Of a DNA stretch of 45,569 nucleotides, positions 1 to 8,041 are shown in pieces (the first letter of the stretch is position 1; each line of letters begins with the position of its first letter). The notes beneath the pieces are model-generated. The model saw only the letters and a list, made by a program, of their open reading frames with translations. It was not told the origin of the DNA and searched no databases. Source of the DNA: Thermoplasmatales archaeon SW_10_69_26 (GTDB lineage Archaea > Thermoplasmatota > SW-10-69-26); the NCBI GenBank assembly GCA_003009755.1, contig PXUB01000006.1:1-45569 (forward strand). Reading direction: 5' to 3'. The translations under genes and the position numbers were made by a program.

Positions 1-120
1 AAGGCGTTGCGGGGTCTTGTCCAAGTGGGGCGGGTGACGCGCGAGCAGTTGAAGGGTGGGGCGGAGGCGGAGTTATATTGAAAGCCCACGGTCAGCACCC
101 TCGACAGAGACCGCTGCGAG

Positions 121-259
121 GTGTCCACGAGGTCTGCGATGGCGAGCGGTCTCTGGCGATTCGACACGGCCTCGGTGGTATCCACGGTCGGCCGTGCTCT
201 CGCCAGAGACCACCTTGACGTGTCCACGAGGTCCCCGACGGTGCCCGGTCTCTGGCGAT
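121..259. repeat. Direct repeat, two units 99 bp apart
   Basis: GTGTCCACGAGGTC occurs at 121-134 and 220-233, and each is followed at the same spacing by GGTCTCTGGCGAT (148-160 and 247-259). The two roughly 40-bp units are similar along their length, so this looks like an old tandem duplication. Confidence 0.75.
148..211. repeat. 12-bp perfect inverted repeat
   Basis: GGTCTCTGGCGA (148-159) is matched by its exact reverse complement at 200-211. A second inverted pair, AGAGACCGCT (106-115) and AGCGGTCTCT (145-154), overlaps it, so alternative stem-loops are possible. The GGTCTCTG core recurs in the hairpin at 27825-27864. Confidence 0.75.
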
Positions 260-263
260 CCAG

Positions 264-334
264 CCGGATCGAAGATCCGGTCTCTGTTCGTGTACGCGAT
301 CTTAAATCCACTGTCGGTACACGATGGCGCGACG
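264..334. repeat. Copy A of the cox3 3'-tail repeat
   Basis: These 71 bases match 525-596 with about five substitutions and one indel. The copy begins with the hairpin CCGGATC-GAA-GATCCGG (264-280) and runs through a sequence corresponding to the final codons of cox3. It lies 261 bp beyond the real gene end and is not part of a gene. Confidence 0.8.
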
Positions 335-420
335 CGAGCATCGAGCCTCACGGTGGCTGCGAGGCTAGCGATGCTCGCGATTCGGACGAGCTCTCTCGCG
401 GTTTCCCCAGCTCGTCCTCT

Positions 421-468
421 CTACGCGATCGTCGTTATATCCATTGGAGGTAGACGATCGCGTAGACG
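421..468. repeat. Copy C, diverged cox3 3'-tail repeat with 11-bp inverted repeat
   Basis: CTACGCGATCG (421-431) and CGATCGCGTAG (455-465) form a perfect 11-bp inverted repeat. The whole segment aligns loosely with the cox3 end (554-596), so it appears to be a third, older copy. Confidence 0.6.
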
Positions 469-524
469 CTGTCACGCGACCATCGGACGAGCGCTCGACA
501 CCGTCAGCGATGGTCGCGATTCGG

Positions 525-596
525 CCGGATCGAAGATCCGGCCTCTGTTCGTGTACGCGATCTTAGATCCACTGTAGGTACACGATCGCGTAGACG
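525..596 (-). terminator. Hairpins at the end of cox3, copy B of the repeat (possible terminator)
   Basis: TACGCGATC (554-562) and GATCGCGTA (584-592) pair across the cox3 stop codon, and the perfect hairpin CCGGATC-GAA-GATCCGG (525-541) follows just downstream on the cox strand. There is no long T-run, so the terminator role is inferred from position only. The same block is repeated at 264-334. Confidence 0.45.
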
Positions 597-1363
597 AACA
601 CCCAAACCAGGTCAACGAAGTGCCAGTAGATCGCGGCGGCTTCGAGGAGCACGTGGCGTTCGGCGTCGAACTGGTCGTGCACGAACGCCCGCCAGGTGAC
701 GACGCCGAGCACGAACAGGCCGGCGAGCACGTGCAAGCCGTGGGTGCCGGTGAGCAGGTAGAAGGTCGTGCCGAACGGGTGCGTGGTGAGGGTCAGGCCC
801 TCGTGGACCAGGTGGTAGTACTCCATCCCCTGGCCGACCATGAAGATGCCACCCAGCAGGAGCGTGAGCAGCATGTGGCCCTTGAACGCGCTCCGATTGC
901 CGATCCGGAGGGCGCTGTGGGCCCAGTGCATCGTGGCGCCGCTGAACAGCAGAACGATCGTGAACATGCCCGTCGTCCCGATCGGGAGATGCGGCGTGCC
1001 TTCCGGTGGCCACATCGCGGCCGTGTCCGCGAAGTTGTAGTACGTCGCGAACAGCGAGCCGAAGATCATGATCTCGCTGCCGATGAACAACAGCACGCCC
1101 CATCGGCCGACGCGGGGGCCGGTGCCGACGCGGTCGTCGAACCACTCGACGTCCTCCCGAAGCCAGCCGAGCCCGGAGACGGCGAACGCGAGGAACCCGA
1201 CGATCAGCATCGGACCGATGCGCAGCTCGCCCAGGCCCGGGTCCCACACGGTCGGGCCGGGCACGATCAGGCCGAGGCCAAGCAGCACGACCCCGAGGCC
1301 GAAGGCCAGCGGCCACCAGCTCTGGTGCGGGAGCTCGTAGGCTTGGGTCTCGGCGTCAGCCAT
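563..1363 (-). CDS. coxC: Cytochrome c oxidase subunit III
   Basis: Subunit III of the heme-copper oxidase, an integral membrane subunit that stabilises the catalytic core. The 266-aa protein is almost entirely hydrophobic with about seven membrane segments. It carries family hallmarks: the segment around SEIMIFGSLFATYYNF, the TGTHGLHVLAG motif and the C-terminal YWHFVDLVWVFVY motif. It starts with ATG directly abutting the cox1 stop codon, with no bases between, so it is co-transcribed with and probably translationally coupled to cox1. Its last codons lie inside a repeated hairpin block. Confidence 0.95.
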   Translation of the reverse strand: MADAETQAYELPHQSWWPLAFGLGVVLLGLGLIVPGPTVWDPGLGELRIGPMLIVGFLAFAVSGLGWLREDVEWFDDRVGTGPRVGRWGVLLFIGSEIMIFGSLFATYYNFADTAAMWPPEGTPHLPIGTTGMFTIVLLFSGATMHWAHSALRIGNRSAFKGHMLLTLLLGGIFMVGQGMEYYHLVHEGLTLTTHPFGTTFYLLTGTHGLHVLAGLFVLGVVTWRAFVHDQFDAERHVLLEAAAIYWHFVDLVWVFVYAIVYLQWI

Positions 1364-2947
1364 CTAGGACGCCTCCTCGGCTTGGACAGCCGGGGTCCCA
1401 GGGCCCGGGCTCTCGGGAACCCAGTCGTCTTGCTCCCACTCGGGCCGCTGTTCGCCGCCCCACGGGTCCTCGTGCACGACCGGTCCGGCCGTGAAGGACC
1501 AGAGAGCGTTGATCATGAACACGAGGATGCCGGCTCCGATCAGGAAGCCGCCGACCGTGGACGCCTGGTTCATGCCGGTCCACCCGGCGCCCGCGGCGTA
1601 GTCGAAGATGCGTCGCCGCATCCCCTGCAGCCCGAGGACGAACTGCGGGAAGAAGGCAACGTTGAACCCGATGAACATGAGCCAGAAGTGGATCTTCGCC
1701 ATCGCCATGTTGTACATCTTGCCGGAGAACATCCGCGGCCACCAGTAGTACAGGGCCGCGAAGATGCCGAACATGGCGCCGCCCACCATCGTGTAGTGGA
1801 AGTGAGCGACGACGAAGTACGTGTCGTGAACGTGCAGATCGAAGGGGACGGCGGCCAACATCACGCCGGTGATGCCGCCGATCACGAACAGCCAGATGAA
1901 GCCCATCGCGTGCAGCATCGGTGGCTTCAGGTCGATGACGCCGCCCCACATCGTCGCCAGCCAGTTGAACACCTTGATTCCGGTGGGGACGGCGATCACC
2001 AAGCTCATCGCCATGAACCCGAGATCTGCGGCGGGGTTCATGCCGGTCGTGAACATGTGGTGGGCCCAGACGAGGAACCCGAGCGAGGCGATGGCGATGA
2101 TCGCGTACGCCATCGAGTGGTACCCGAAGATCGGGCGGTTGCTGAACTTCGACACGACCTCGCTCAAGATCCCGAACGCCGGTAAGATCAACACGTAGAC
2201 TTCGGGATGCCCGAAGAACCAGAACAGGTGTTGGTACAAGATCGGGTCGCCACCTGGCCCGGTGAAGAAGGTGGTGCCGAGGTTGCGGTCGAACAGCAGG
2301 AAGGTGAAAGCGATCGTGACGACGGGCAGCGAGAACAGCAACAGCAGCGAGGTGGCCATCTGCGCCCAGCAGAACAGAGGCATGTTGTGGATCTCGACGT
2401 CCTCGCCACGCATGCCGAAGATCGTGGCCAGGAAGTTCACGCTACCGAGCGTGCTCGCCACGCCCAGCAAGATCAGCCCCATCAGCCACAGGTCCAGCCC
2501 GGTGTTGGGGTCGGCGACGGACAAGGGCGGGTAGCCGGTCCAGCCGACGTTGACGGTCGTGATGCCCGGCACGATGAGCCCAGCCGAGATCATCAGCCCG
2601 GCCGGTGGGATCAACCAGAACGAGAGCGCGTTCACGCGCGGGAACGCCATGTCCGGGGCTTCGAGCATCAACGGCACGAAGTAGTTCGCGAACCCGGCCA
2701 GTGCTGGCTGGATCCACAGGAAGATCATCAGCGTGCCGTGGAGGCTGAACAGCTCGTTGTACGTGCCCCCACTCATGATGTCCTGACCCGGGAAGAACAG
2801 CTCCATCCGAACGAGGAGCGCCGCGACCCCACCGATGATGAAGAACGCGAAGGCAGCCCAGAAGTACAGCAGACCGATGTCCTTGTGGTCGACGGTGGTG
2901 AGCCACCGCTTGATGCCCTCGGGGTTCTCGTGGGCGTCCTCGGCCAT
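1364..2947 (-). CDS. coxA: Cytochrome c oxidase subunit I (aa3-type, A1 family)
   Basis: Catalytic subunit that reduces O2 to water at a heme/CuB site and pumps protons. It has 527 aa and 12 membrane helices. Visible ligands: H70 and H384 (low-spin heme), H382 (high-spin heme), and H247, H296, H297 (CuB), with the cross-linking Tyr251 in GHPEVY. Proton-channel residues of the A1 type are present: D99 in APDMAFPR, E249 in GHPEVY, and K325 in PTGIKVFNW. The ATG start lies 27 bases from a TATA-like box, giving a leaderless or nearly leaderless mRNA. It is divergent from cox2 and first in the cox1-cox3 unit. Confidence 0.98.
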   Translation of the reverse strand: MAEDAHENPEGIKRWLTTVDHKDIGLLYFWAAFAFFIIGGVAALLVRMELFFPGQDIMSGGTYNELFSLHGTLMIFLWIQPALAGFANYFVPLMLEAPDMAFPRVNALSFWLIPPAGLMISAGLIVPGITTVNVGWTGYPPLSVADPNTGLDLWLMGLILLGVASTLGSVNFLATIFGMRGEDVEIHNMPLFCWAQMATSLLLLFSLPVVTIAFTFLLFDRNLGTTFFTGPGGDPILYQHLFWFFGHPEVYVLILPAFGILSEVVSKFSNRPIFGYHSMAYAIIAIASLGFLVWAHHMFTTGMNPAADLGFMAMSLVIAVPTGIKVFNWLATMWGGVIDLKPPMLHAMGFIWLFVIGGITGVMLAAVPFDLHVHDTYFVVAHFHYTMVGGAMFGIFAALYYWWPRMFSGKMYNMAMAKIHFWLMFIGFNVAFFPQFVLGLQGMRRRIFDYAAGAGWTGMNQASTVGGFLIGAGILVFMINALWSFTAGPVVHEDPWGGEQRPEWEQDDWVPESPGPGTPAVQAEEAS

Positions 2948-2968
2948 CGAGAAGCGGAGAAGGACACC

Positions 2969-2980
2969 CCTTAGAAAACC
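2969..2980 (-). promoter_or_regulatory. cox1-cox3 promoter (TATA-like box)
   Basis: On the minus strand the box reads GGTTTTCTAAGG, centred about 27 bases before the cox1 ATG. This is the usual archaeal spacing for a leaderless transcript. Confidence 0.6.
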
Positions 2981-3036
2981 TTACCGATGGCGGGTCGCCG
3001 CATGGGTCCTCCGGCCATCCCATCGGAGCGCGCAAG

Positions 3037-3046
3037 GCTTTTCAAC
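3037..3046 (+). promoter_or_regulatory. cox2 promoter (TATA-like box)
   Basis: GCTTTTCAAC is centred about 33 bases upstream of the ATG at 3075. It resembles the boxes before several other genes in the window, and together with the cox1 box it makes a compact divergent promoter. Confidence 0.5.
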
Positions 3047-3074
3047 AGGTCCACGGCTGGCTCGCCGAGCCCGT

Positions 3075-4382
3075 ATGCGCTGGGCCTCTCTCGCCTCGAT
3101 CGTCGCGCTCGTGGTGATCGCTCCCGAGACCCTCGCCTCCTGGGGGATGCCGGACGCGGTCAACGAACGGATGCAGACCATCGAGTCGATCTACCTGCAG
3201 TTGTTGCTCATCGGCGCGGTCGTCTTCCTCGTCGTGTTCGGCTGGCTGGGTTACAACCTCGTCAAGTTCCGTCCCGGTGGCGAGGGTGAACCCTCCTACG
3301 AGGAGCACCGCGGGAACATCAAGGCCGAGGTCATCTGGACCGCGATCCCGATCCTGATCGTCGCCTGGGTGGGCTTCATCAGCTTCGACGGCTTCCAGCA
3401 GTTGCAAGCCGAGCCCGAGGAGCCCGCCGCCGAGATCCAGATGGAGGGCTTCCAGTGGTTCTGGCAGGCGCGCTACAGCGGGGACGTCAGCCTCTCCCAG
3501 CAACCCGGCGACGCCGGCAGCCTCGAGGGCGAGGATCCGTTCCTCATCCCCGCCAACGAACCGGTGGTGGTCAACGTCACCTCCGGCGACGTGCAGCACG
3601 CCTTCGCGATCCCCGAGCTGGGCGTCAAGGCTGATGCCTACCCCGGCGAGACGAACACCGTCTCGTTCACCGCACCCGAGGGCGAGTACATCATCCAGTG
3701 CGCCGAGCTCTGCGGGAACCCCGGGCACGCCTACATGCGCGCCAAGCTGCACGCCGTCCCCCAAGACCAGTACGAGGACTGGATCGCCGAACAGGAGCGC
3801 CAAGCCCAGCTCAGCGGGCAGGCCATCGGGGTGAACATCACGGCTGGGGGCCTGCAGCCCTCCGAGCTCACCGGCTTCGCGGGCGTCCCCACCGATCTCG
3901 TCGTCACCAACCAGGCCGACGAAGCCCGTTCGCTCAGCGTCGAGGGCGTCGAGGACGCCACGACCGACGACATCGAACCGGGCGAGTCCGCTCGACTACC
4001 GGTGAACCTCGAGGCCGGCGAGTACACGCTCGACAGCCAGGGCGACACGGCCACGCTCGACGTGCGCGAGGTCGAGTCGGTGTCCGTCGAGCTCGACGAG
4101 TGGGCGATCCGTGGCGACCGCACGGAGTTCGAGGCCGGCCAAGCCTACCTGTTGAACGTGGAGAACGTCGGCAACAGCGTGCACAACCTCTTGATCGGTA
4201 CCCCCGAAGAGGAGGGCAGCGAGGACGAGGTGGTCTGGCAGACGGAGAACCTCGACCCCGGCGCCTCGACGACGCTGTTGATCCAACCCTCCGAGGACCA
4301 GGTGGGCGACTGGACGTGGTGGTGCGACATCTCCGGCCACTACGCCCAAGGCATGCGCGGCGACATCACCGTCGTCGAGTAG
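3075..4382 (+). CDS. coxB: Cytochrome c oxidase subunit II with fused C-terminal blue-copper domain
   Basis: Subunit II receives electrons at the CuA centre and passes them to subunit I. Residues 1-22 look like a signal peptide; helices lie near 41-63 and 85-105. The first cupredoxin domain (about 115-230) has CuA ligands H175, C209, C213, H218 and M221, plus W128 in the QWFWQ motif. A second cupredoxin-like segment (about 250-332) has no copper ligands. A third domain (about 335-435) has a type-1 copper set: H370, then C417-x4-H422-x4-M427. The usual subunit II ends after the CuA domain, so at 435 aa this is a fusion with a plastocyanin/sulfocyanin-like module, comparable in logic to cytochrome c fusions in caa3 oxidases. 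The ATG at 3075 fits the signal peptide and TATA spacing; the open frame extends upstream without coding character. Confidence 0.93.
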   Translation: MRWASLASIVALVVIAPETLASWGMPDAVNERMQTIESIYLQLLLIGAVVFLVVFGWLGYNLVKFRPGGEGEPSYEEHRGNIKAEVIWTAIPILIVAWVGFISFDGFQQLQAEPEEPAAEIQMEGFQWFWQARYSGDVSLSQQPGDAGSLEGEDPFLIPANEPVVVNVTSGDVQHAFAIPELGVKADAYPGETNTVSFTAPEGEYIIQCAELCGNPGHAYMRAKLHAVPQDQYEDWIAEQERQAQLSGQAIGVNITAGGLQPSELTGFAGVPTDLVVTNQADEARSLSVEGVEDATTDDIEPGESARLPVNLEAGEYTLDSQGDTATLDVREVESVSVELDEWAIRGDRTEFEAGQAYLLNVENVGNSVHNLLIGTPEEEGSEDEVVWQTENLDPGASTTLLIQPSEDQVGDWTWWCDISGHYAQGMRGDITVVE

Positions 4383-4419
4383 GGCGAAGCCTTCTTGACG
4401 GGGACCCGGCTACTCGCCT

Positions 4420-4887
4420 GTGATGGTCACGTACTGGGGCCTGGCCGCGATCGTCACCGGGATCGTCGCCCTCGTCGCGATCACCGTCGTCGCCAGTCAA
4501 CTGTTCCTCACCTACGGCGAGCGCGCCCGGTGCTCGCGATGCGGGGCCACGCTCGCCGAGGAAGGCGAGGACTGCACCGTGTGCGAGGCTCCGATGGCCC
4601 AGCCCCAGCCCACGGGGACCGAGGGGAACGGCCGCGGCACGATCGAGGTCGACGAGTCCCAGCTCCCGACCAAGGACCCCGAGGCCGGCGCGTTGAACCC
4701 CGGCGTCTCCGAGCGCATGGTGCGCTGGGCGCTGATCGTGATGTTCGCCGGCATCGGCGTGCGCCTGCTCGGCATGCTGGAACCCGTTGGCCTGGACGTG
4801 GGCCTGTCCCAGACCGTCATGGCGACGTTCACCGTCATCGGCGGGATCGCGATGTTCCTGGCGTTCGTTGTGCTCGACCTGGCGTGA
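4420..4887 (+). CDS. Zinc-ribbon membrane protein next to cox2
   Basis: I do not recognise a named family. The 155-aa protein has one N-terminal membrane helix (about 5-28), a cytoplasmic-looking zinc ribbon CSRC...CTVC (about 38-55), a polar linker, and two C-terminal helices (about 100-118 and 130-153). It follows cox2 by 37 bases on the same strand, so an accessory or assembly role for the oxidase is plausible but only inferred. The start is GTG at 4420, immediately followed by an ATG at 4423 that would serve equally well. Confidence 0.75.
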   Translation: MMVTYWGLAAIVTGIVALVAITVVASQLFLTYGERARCSRCGATLAEEGEDCTVCEAPMAQPQPTGTEGNGRGTIEVDESQLPTKDPEAGALNPGVSERMVRWALIVMFAGIGVRLLGMLEPVGLDVGLSQTVMATFTVIGGIAMFLAFVVLDLA

Positions 4888-4926
4888 GCCACCGCTCGCC
4901 GGCTCCCGATCGACGCGGCGCCGCGT

Positions 4927-6279
4927 CTATCCGCCGCCTCGCCTCCGGCGGAGGAGGGCCACGCCGGCGAGGAGGAGCGCCACGGCAGCCAGCGACGGCG
5001 CCGGAACCATCGTGCGCATGCCGGTCTGCTCGTCGTGCATCGCGATGGTCCAGCCCGTCGCATCCTCGCTGAGCGCCGTGAACCGGATCTCGTCGCCCGG
5101 CGAGACGTGGCCGTCGCCGTCGACGTCCTCGTAGACGAGCTTGGCATCCGCGGTCGTCGTGGCCCCGGTCTCTGCCGGCAATGCCAGCACCGGGTCCTCG
5201 GTCCGCGGGCGGTTGTCGAGCAGGTGGACCTCGGCCTCCTCGAGCGAGACCATCCCTGGCTGGTGGGAGGGCTGCACGGTGCGCGTGCGGGTGTCGTTCA
5301 CCTCGTAGGACGGGCTGCCCAGCGTGCCCTCGGTGTCCTCGGGCGTCAAGATCGCCATCGAAGCCAACCGATGGAGATCCTCCTCGTAGCGGTGGTGGAC
5401 CTCGTCCTCGTACCCGAACGTGGCGTCGATGCGGGCCCCGTCGTCGAAGGGCGGTTCCCCGTCGGCTTCCTCGACCGTGCCGTTCATCGCTAGCAGCCGC
5501 TCGGTGTCTTGGGCGAGCACGAACCGGAGATCCAGCGAGGTCGTCGCGTTGTCGTGCTGGACGTGGATCTCGCGAGCGGGATCGCCCTCGTAGGTGATCG
5601 TCCGATCGCTCACGGTGGCCTCGTCGGGCATGTCTTCGAGCTCACCCGTCAGGTTGTGGGCCAGCTGCTGAGGGGACAGACTGTCACTGGTGGAGCTGGA
5701 ACTGGAGGTCAGACTCATCTCATCCTCGAGATCGGTGAGGTTGCTCGCGGATTCGTTCCAATCCGCCGACTCATTGTACACGGTGATGGCCGAGGATGGG
5801 GTCCCCACGAACGTGGTCTGGTGGATCTGGCCGAACAGGATGCCGTCCATGTCTCCGACCAGGTTCTGGCTGGCGGCCGCCTCTTCGTCGGCGTCGGAGG
5901 GTTGGATCTGGCTGAGGCCCTCGAAGCTGACGATCGCCGTTCGATCGGCGGGATCGAACAGGACCCCCATGTGGAAGGTCCCCTCGCCGTCGAGCGGTTC
6001 CATCGTGATCGACGCGGATCGGCGAGGGATCTCTTCCTGGGCTTGGTCCACCTCGACGAAGGACGAGCCCACGGCTTGCTCGACCTCGGTGACCTCGACC
6101 TCGTCCGCCGGCTCGGTGTCGGCCGCGTCGGCGTCGGCCTCCTTGGTGGTGGGGGAACCATCGGTGACCACGTCTTGGGTGGCTTCCCCGATCGGTTCCA
6201 GGCAGCCGGACAACGGGGCCAACAGCAACAGGCTGGCCACGATCGCTCCACGCCAGTCGGACCTCGCAGCATCGAACAC
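4927..6279 (-). CDS. Secreted lipoprotein with C-terminal sorting-signal-like tail
   Basis: A 450-aa surface protein of unknown function. The N-terminus has a hydrophobic stretch ending in LLAPLSGC, a lipobox with Cys at about residue 26, followed by a Thr/Asp/Glu-rich linker. Near the C-terminus is an acidic, EF-hand-like loop, DVDGDGHVSPGDE. The last residues are VPAPS, a hydrophobic helix, then RRRR, resembling archaeosortase tripartite tails. Carrying both a lipobox and a C-terminal tail would anchor it at both ends. The start is GTG at 6279; an alternative is possible. An AT-rich box at about 6313-6325 may be its promoter. Confidence 0.75.
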   Translation of the reverse strand: MFDAARSDWRGAIVASLLLLAPLSGCLEPIGEATQDVVTDGSPTTKEADADAADTEPADEVEVTEVEQAVGSSFVEVDQAQEEIPRRSASITMEPLDGEGTFHMGVLFDPADRTAIVSFEGLSQIQPSDADEEAAASQNLVGDMDGILFGQIHQTTFVGTPSSAITVYNESADWNESASNLTDLEDEMSLTSSSSSTSDSLSPQQLAHNLTGELEDMPDEATVSDRTITYEGDPAREIHVQHDNATTSLDLRFVLAQDTERLLAMNGTVEEADGEPPFDDGARIDATFGYEDEVHHRYEEDLHRLASMAILTPEDTEGTLGSPSYEVNDTRTRTVQPSHQPGMVSLEEAEVHLLDNRPRTEDPVLALPAETGATTTADAKLVYEDVDGDGHVSPGDEIRFTALSEDATGWTIAMHDEQTGMRTMVPAPSLAAVALLLAGVALLRRRRGGG

Positions 6280-6370
6280 GGTGAGCCACGCCCCACCGGC
6301 TCGACCGAGGGGGACTCATATCGTTTGGGTCAGCGCACGGCCCGGCCCGCCGACGGCGCGAGCACCGCGT

Positions 6371-7921
6371 CTACAGCGGGATGTTGCCGTGCTTGCGCGA
6401 GGGGCGGTCGGCGCGCTTGTCCTCGAGCATGTCGAGCGCGTCGATCAGCCTCGGGCGCGTCTCCTCCGGCATGATGACGTCGTCGAGGTAGCCGCGCGCG
6501 GCGGCCTTGTAGGGGTGGGCGAACTCCTCGCGGTACTCGTCGACGAGCTCGGTCGTCTTGGCGTCTCGATCGTCGGCGTCCTCGAGTTCGTCGCGGTAGA
6601 GGATCTGCACGGCGCCATCGGGGCCCATCACGGCCAGCTCGGCCCCGGGCCAGGCGACGTTGTAGTCGGCGCGGATGTGCTTGGAGTTCATCACGTCGTA
6701 GGCGCCGCCGTAGGCTTTGCGCAGGATGACGGTCAGCTTGGGCACGGTGGCCTCGGCGAAGGCGTACAGCAGCTTGGCGCCGTGATCGATGATGCCGTTC
6801 CACTCCTGCTCGGTGCCGGGCAGGAACCCGGGCACGTCCTCGAAGGTGACGAGCGGGATGTTGAACGCGTCGCAGAACCGGACGAAGCGGGCTCCCTTGC
6901 GGGAGGCCTCGATGTCGAGGGTGCCGGCAAGCACCTTGGGCTGGTTGGCGACGACGCCGACCGGCTTGCCGTCGAGGCGGGCGAACCCGCACACGATGTT
7001 GTCGGCGAAGTCCTCGTGCACCTCGTAGAAGAAGCCCTCGTCGACGACCTTGCGGATGACCTCCTTGACGTCGTAGGGCTTCTCGGGGTCGTCGGGCACG
7101 ATCTCGCGCAGATCCTCGTCGGTGCGGTCGACCTCGTCGTCGACCTCGGCCTCGGGCGGCTGCTCGCGGTTGCTGGCCGGCAGGAACTGCAGCAGCTCGC
7201 GCACGTTCCACAGGGCTTCCTCCTCGCTTTCGACCGTCTTGTGCGCGACGCCGGACTTCTCGGCGTGCGTGGAGGCGCCGCCGAGCTCCTCGAAGGTGAC
7301 GTCCTCGTTGGTGACCTGCTTGATCACGTCGGGACCGGTGATGAACATGTGGCTGGTGTCCTCGACCATGATCGTGAAGTCCGTGATCGCGGGCGAGTAC
7401 ACCGCGCCGCCGGCGCAGGGTCCCATGATGACGCTGATCTGCGGCACGACGCCGCTGGCGTTCGTGTTGCGCCAGAAGATCTCGGCGTAGCCGCCGAGCG
7501 CGTCGACGCCCTCCTGGATGCGCGCGCCGCCGCTGTCGTTGAGGCCGACGACCGGGGCGCCGGTCTCGACGGCCATGTCCATGATCTTGCAGATCTTCTC
7601 GGCGTGCGCCTCGCCCAGGGAGCCACCGAACACGGTGAAGTCCTGCGCGAAGACGAAGATCTTGCGTCCGTTGACCTCGCCCCAGCCGGTGACGACGCCG
7701 TCGCCGGGGACCTTGTTATCCTCCATCCCGAACTGGGTCGCCCGGTGCTCCTTGAACGGGTCGACCTCGTGGAAGGTGCCCTCGTCGAGCAGGATCTCGA
7801 TGCGTTCGCGAGCGGTGAGCTTGCCGGCCTTGTGTTGCTTGGCGATGCGCTCCTCGCCGCCGCCCTTGCGGGCGTCCTCGCGACGCTCCTCGAGCTCCTC
7901 GATCCGGTCCTCGGCCGTCAT
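6371..7921 (-). CDS. pccB: Acyl-CoA carboxylase carboxyltransferase (propionyl-CoA carboxylase beta / MmdA family)
   Basis: This 516-aa protein is the biotin-dependent carboxyltransferase that moves CO2 from carboxybiotin to an acyl-CoA such as propionyl-CoA. It has the N-terminal crotonase-like half with [12 protein letters not shown] and [12 protein letters not shown], and the C-terminal half with [17 protein letters not shown] and [11 protein letters not shown], both family signatures. The length is normal. The ATG at 7921 ([14 protein letters not shown]) matches the usual N-terminus and lies 26 bases from a TATA-like box; the longer open frame upstream overlaps the divergent GAF gene. No biotin carboxylase or biotin carrier is nearby, so those subunits must be elsewhere. 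Confidence 0.93.
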   Translation of the reverse strand: MTAEDRIEELEERREDARKGGGEERIAKQHKAGKLTARERIEILLDEGTFHEVDPFKEHRATQFGMEDNKVPGDGVVTGWGEVNGRKIFVFAQDFTVFGGSLGEAHAEKICKIMDMAVETGAPVVGLNDSGGARIQEGVDALGGYAEIFWRNTNASGVVPQISVIMGPCAGGAVYSPAITDFTIMVEDTSHMFITGPDVIKQVTNEDVTFEELGGASTHAEKSGVAHKTVESEEEALWNVRELLQFLPASNREQPPEAEVDDEVDRTDEDLREIVPDDPEKPYDVKEVIRKVVDEGFFYEVHEDFADNIVCGFARLDGKPVGVVANQPKVLAGTLDIEASRKGARFVRFCDAFNIPLVTFEDVPGFLPGTEQEWNGIIDHGAKLLYAFAEATVPKLTVILRKAYGGAYDVMNSKHIRADYNVAWPGAELAVMGPDGAVQILYRDELEDADDRDAKTTELVDEYREEFAHPYKAAARGYLDDVIMPEETRPRLIDALDMLEDKRADRPSRKHGNIPL

Positions 7922-7941
7922 CGCCGGGGGAAGACGGGAGG

Positions 7942-7953
7942 CCAACAAGAACC
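7942..7953 (-). promoter_or_regulatory. Promoter of the carboxyltransferase gene
   Basis: The minus strand reads GGTTCTTGTTGG, centred about 26 bases before the ATG at 7921. It supports the short start. Confidence 0.4.
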
Positions 7954-8007
7954 TGGCGGCCACACGAGCGGCCGAGCGAGACCGAGGGTCGGTCCCGAAG
8001 TCCCAAC

Positions 8008-8018
8008 GGTTTTCAAAC
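8008..8018 (+). promoter_or_regulatory. Promoter of the first GAF gene
   Basis: GGTTTTCAAAC is centred 29 bases upstream of the ATG at 8042. Confidence 0.55.
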
Positions 8019-8041
8019 GGTCCCGGTGAGCATCGTTGGGA

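Larger units (their letters stand above)
1..562. other. Non-coding hairpin- and repeat-rich region downstream of cox3
   Basis: I see no credible gene here: the open frames are Arg/Ser/Pro-rich with no recognisable domain. The stretch is built from short direct and inverted repeats, listed separately: a 99-bp-spaced GTGTCCACGAGGTC...GGTCTCTGGCGAT unit, a 12-bp inverted repeat of GGTCTCTGGCGA, two hairpins CCGGATC-GAA-GATCCGG, and three copies of a sequence matching the last codons of cox3. It probably contains the cox3 transcription terminator. Confidence 0.7.

Noticed and set aside
1-562. CRISPR array
   Set aside because: Repeats are few, imperfect and unevenly spaced, with no constant spacer length and no cas genes.
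620-2974. Long open frames on the plus strand opposite cox3 and cox1
   Set aside because: They are antisense shadows of strongly conserved oxidase genes; their translations are His/Glu/Arg-rich with no domain.
2835-3074. Upstream extension of the cox2 frame over the cox1 start
   Set aside because: It would put about 80 residues before a clear signal peptide and overlap the divergent promoter and cox1 itself.
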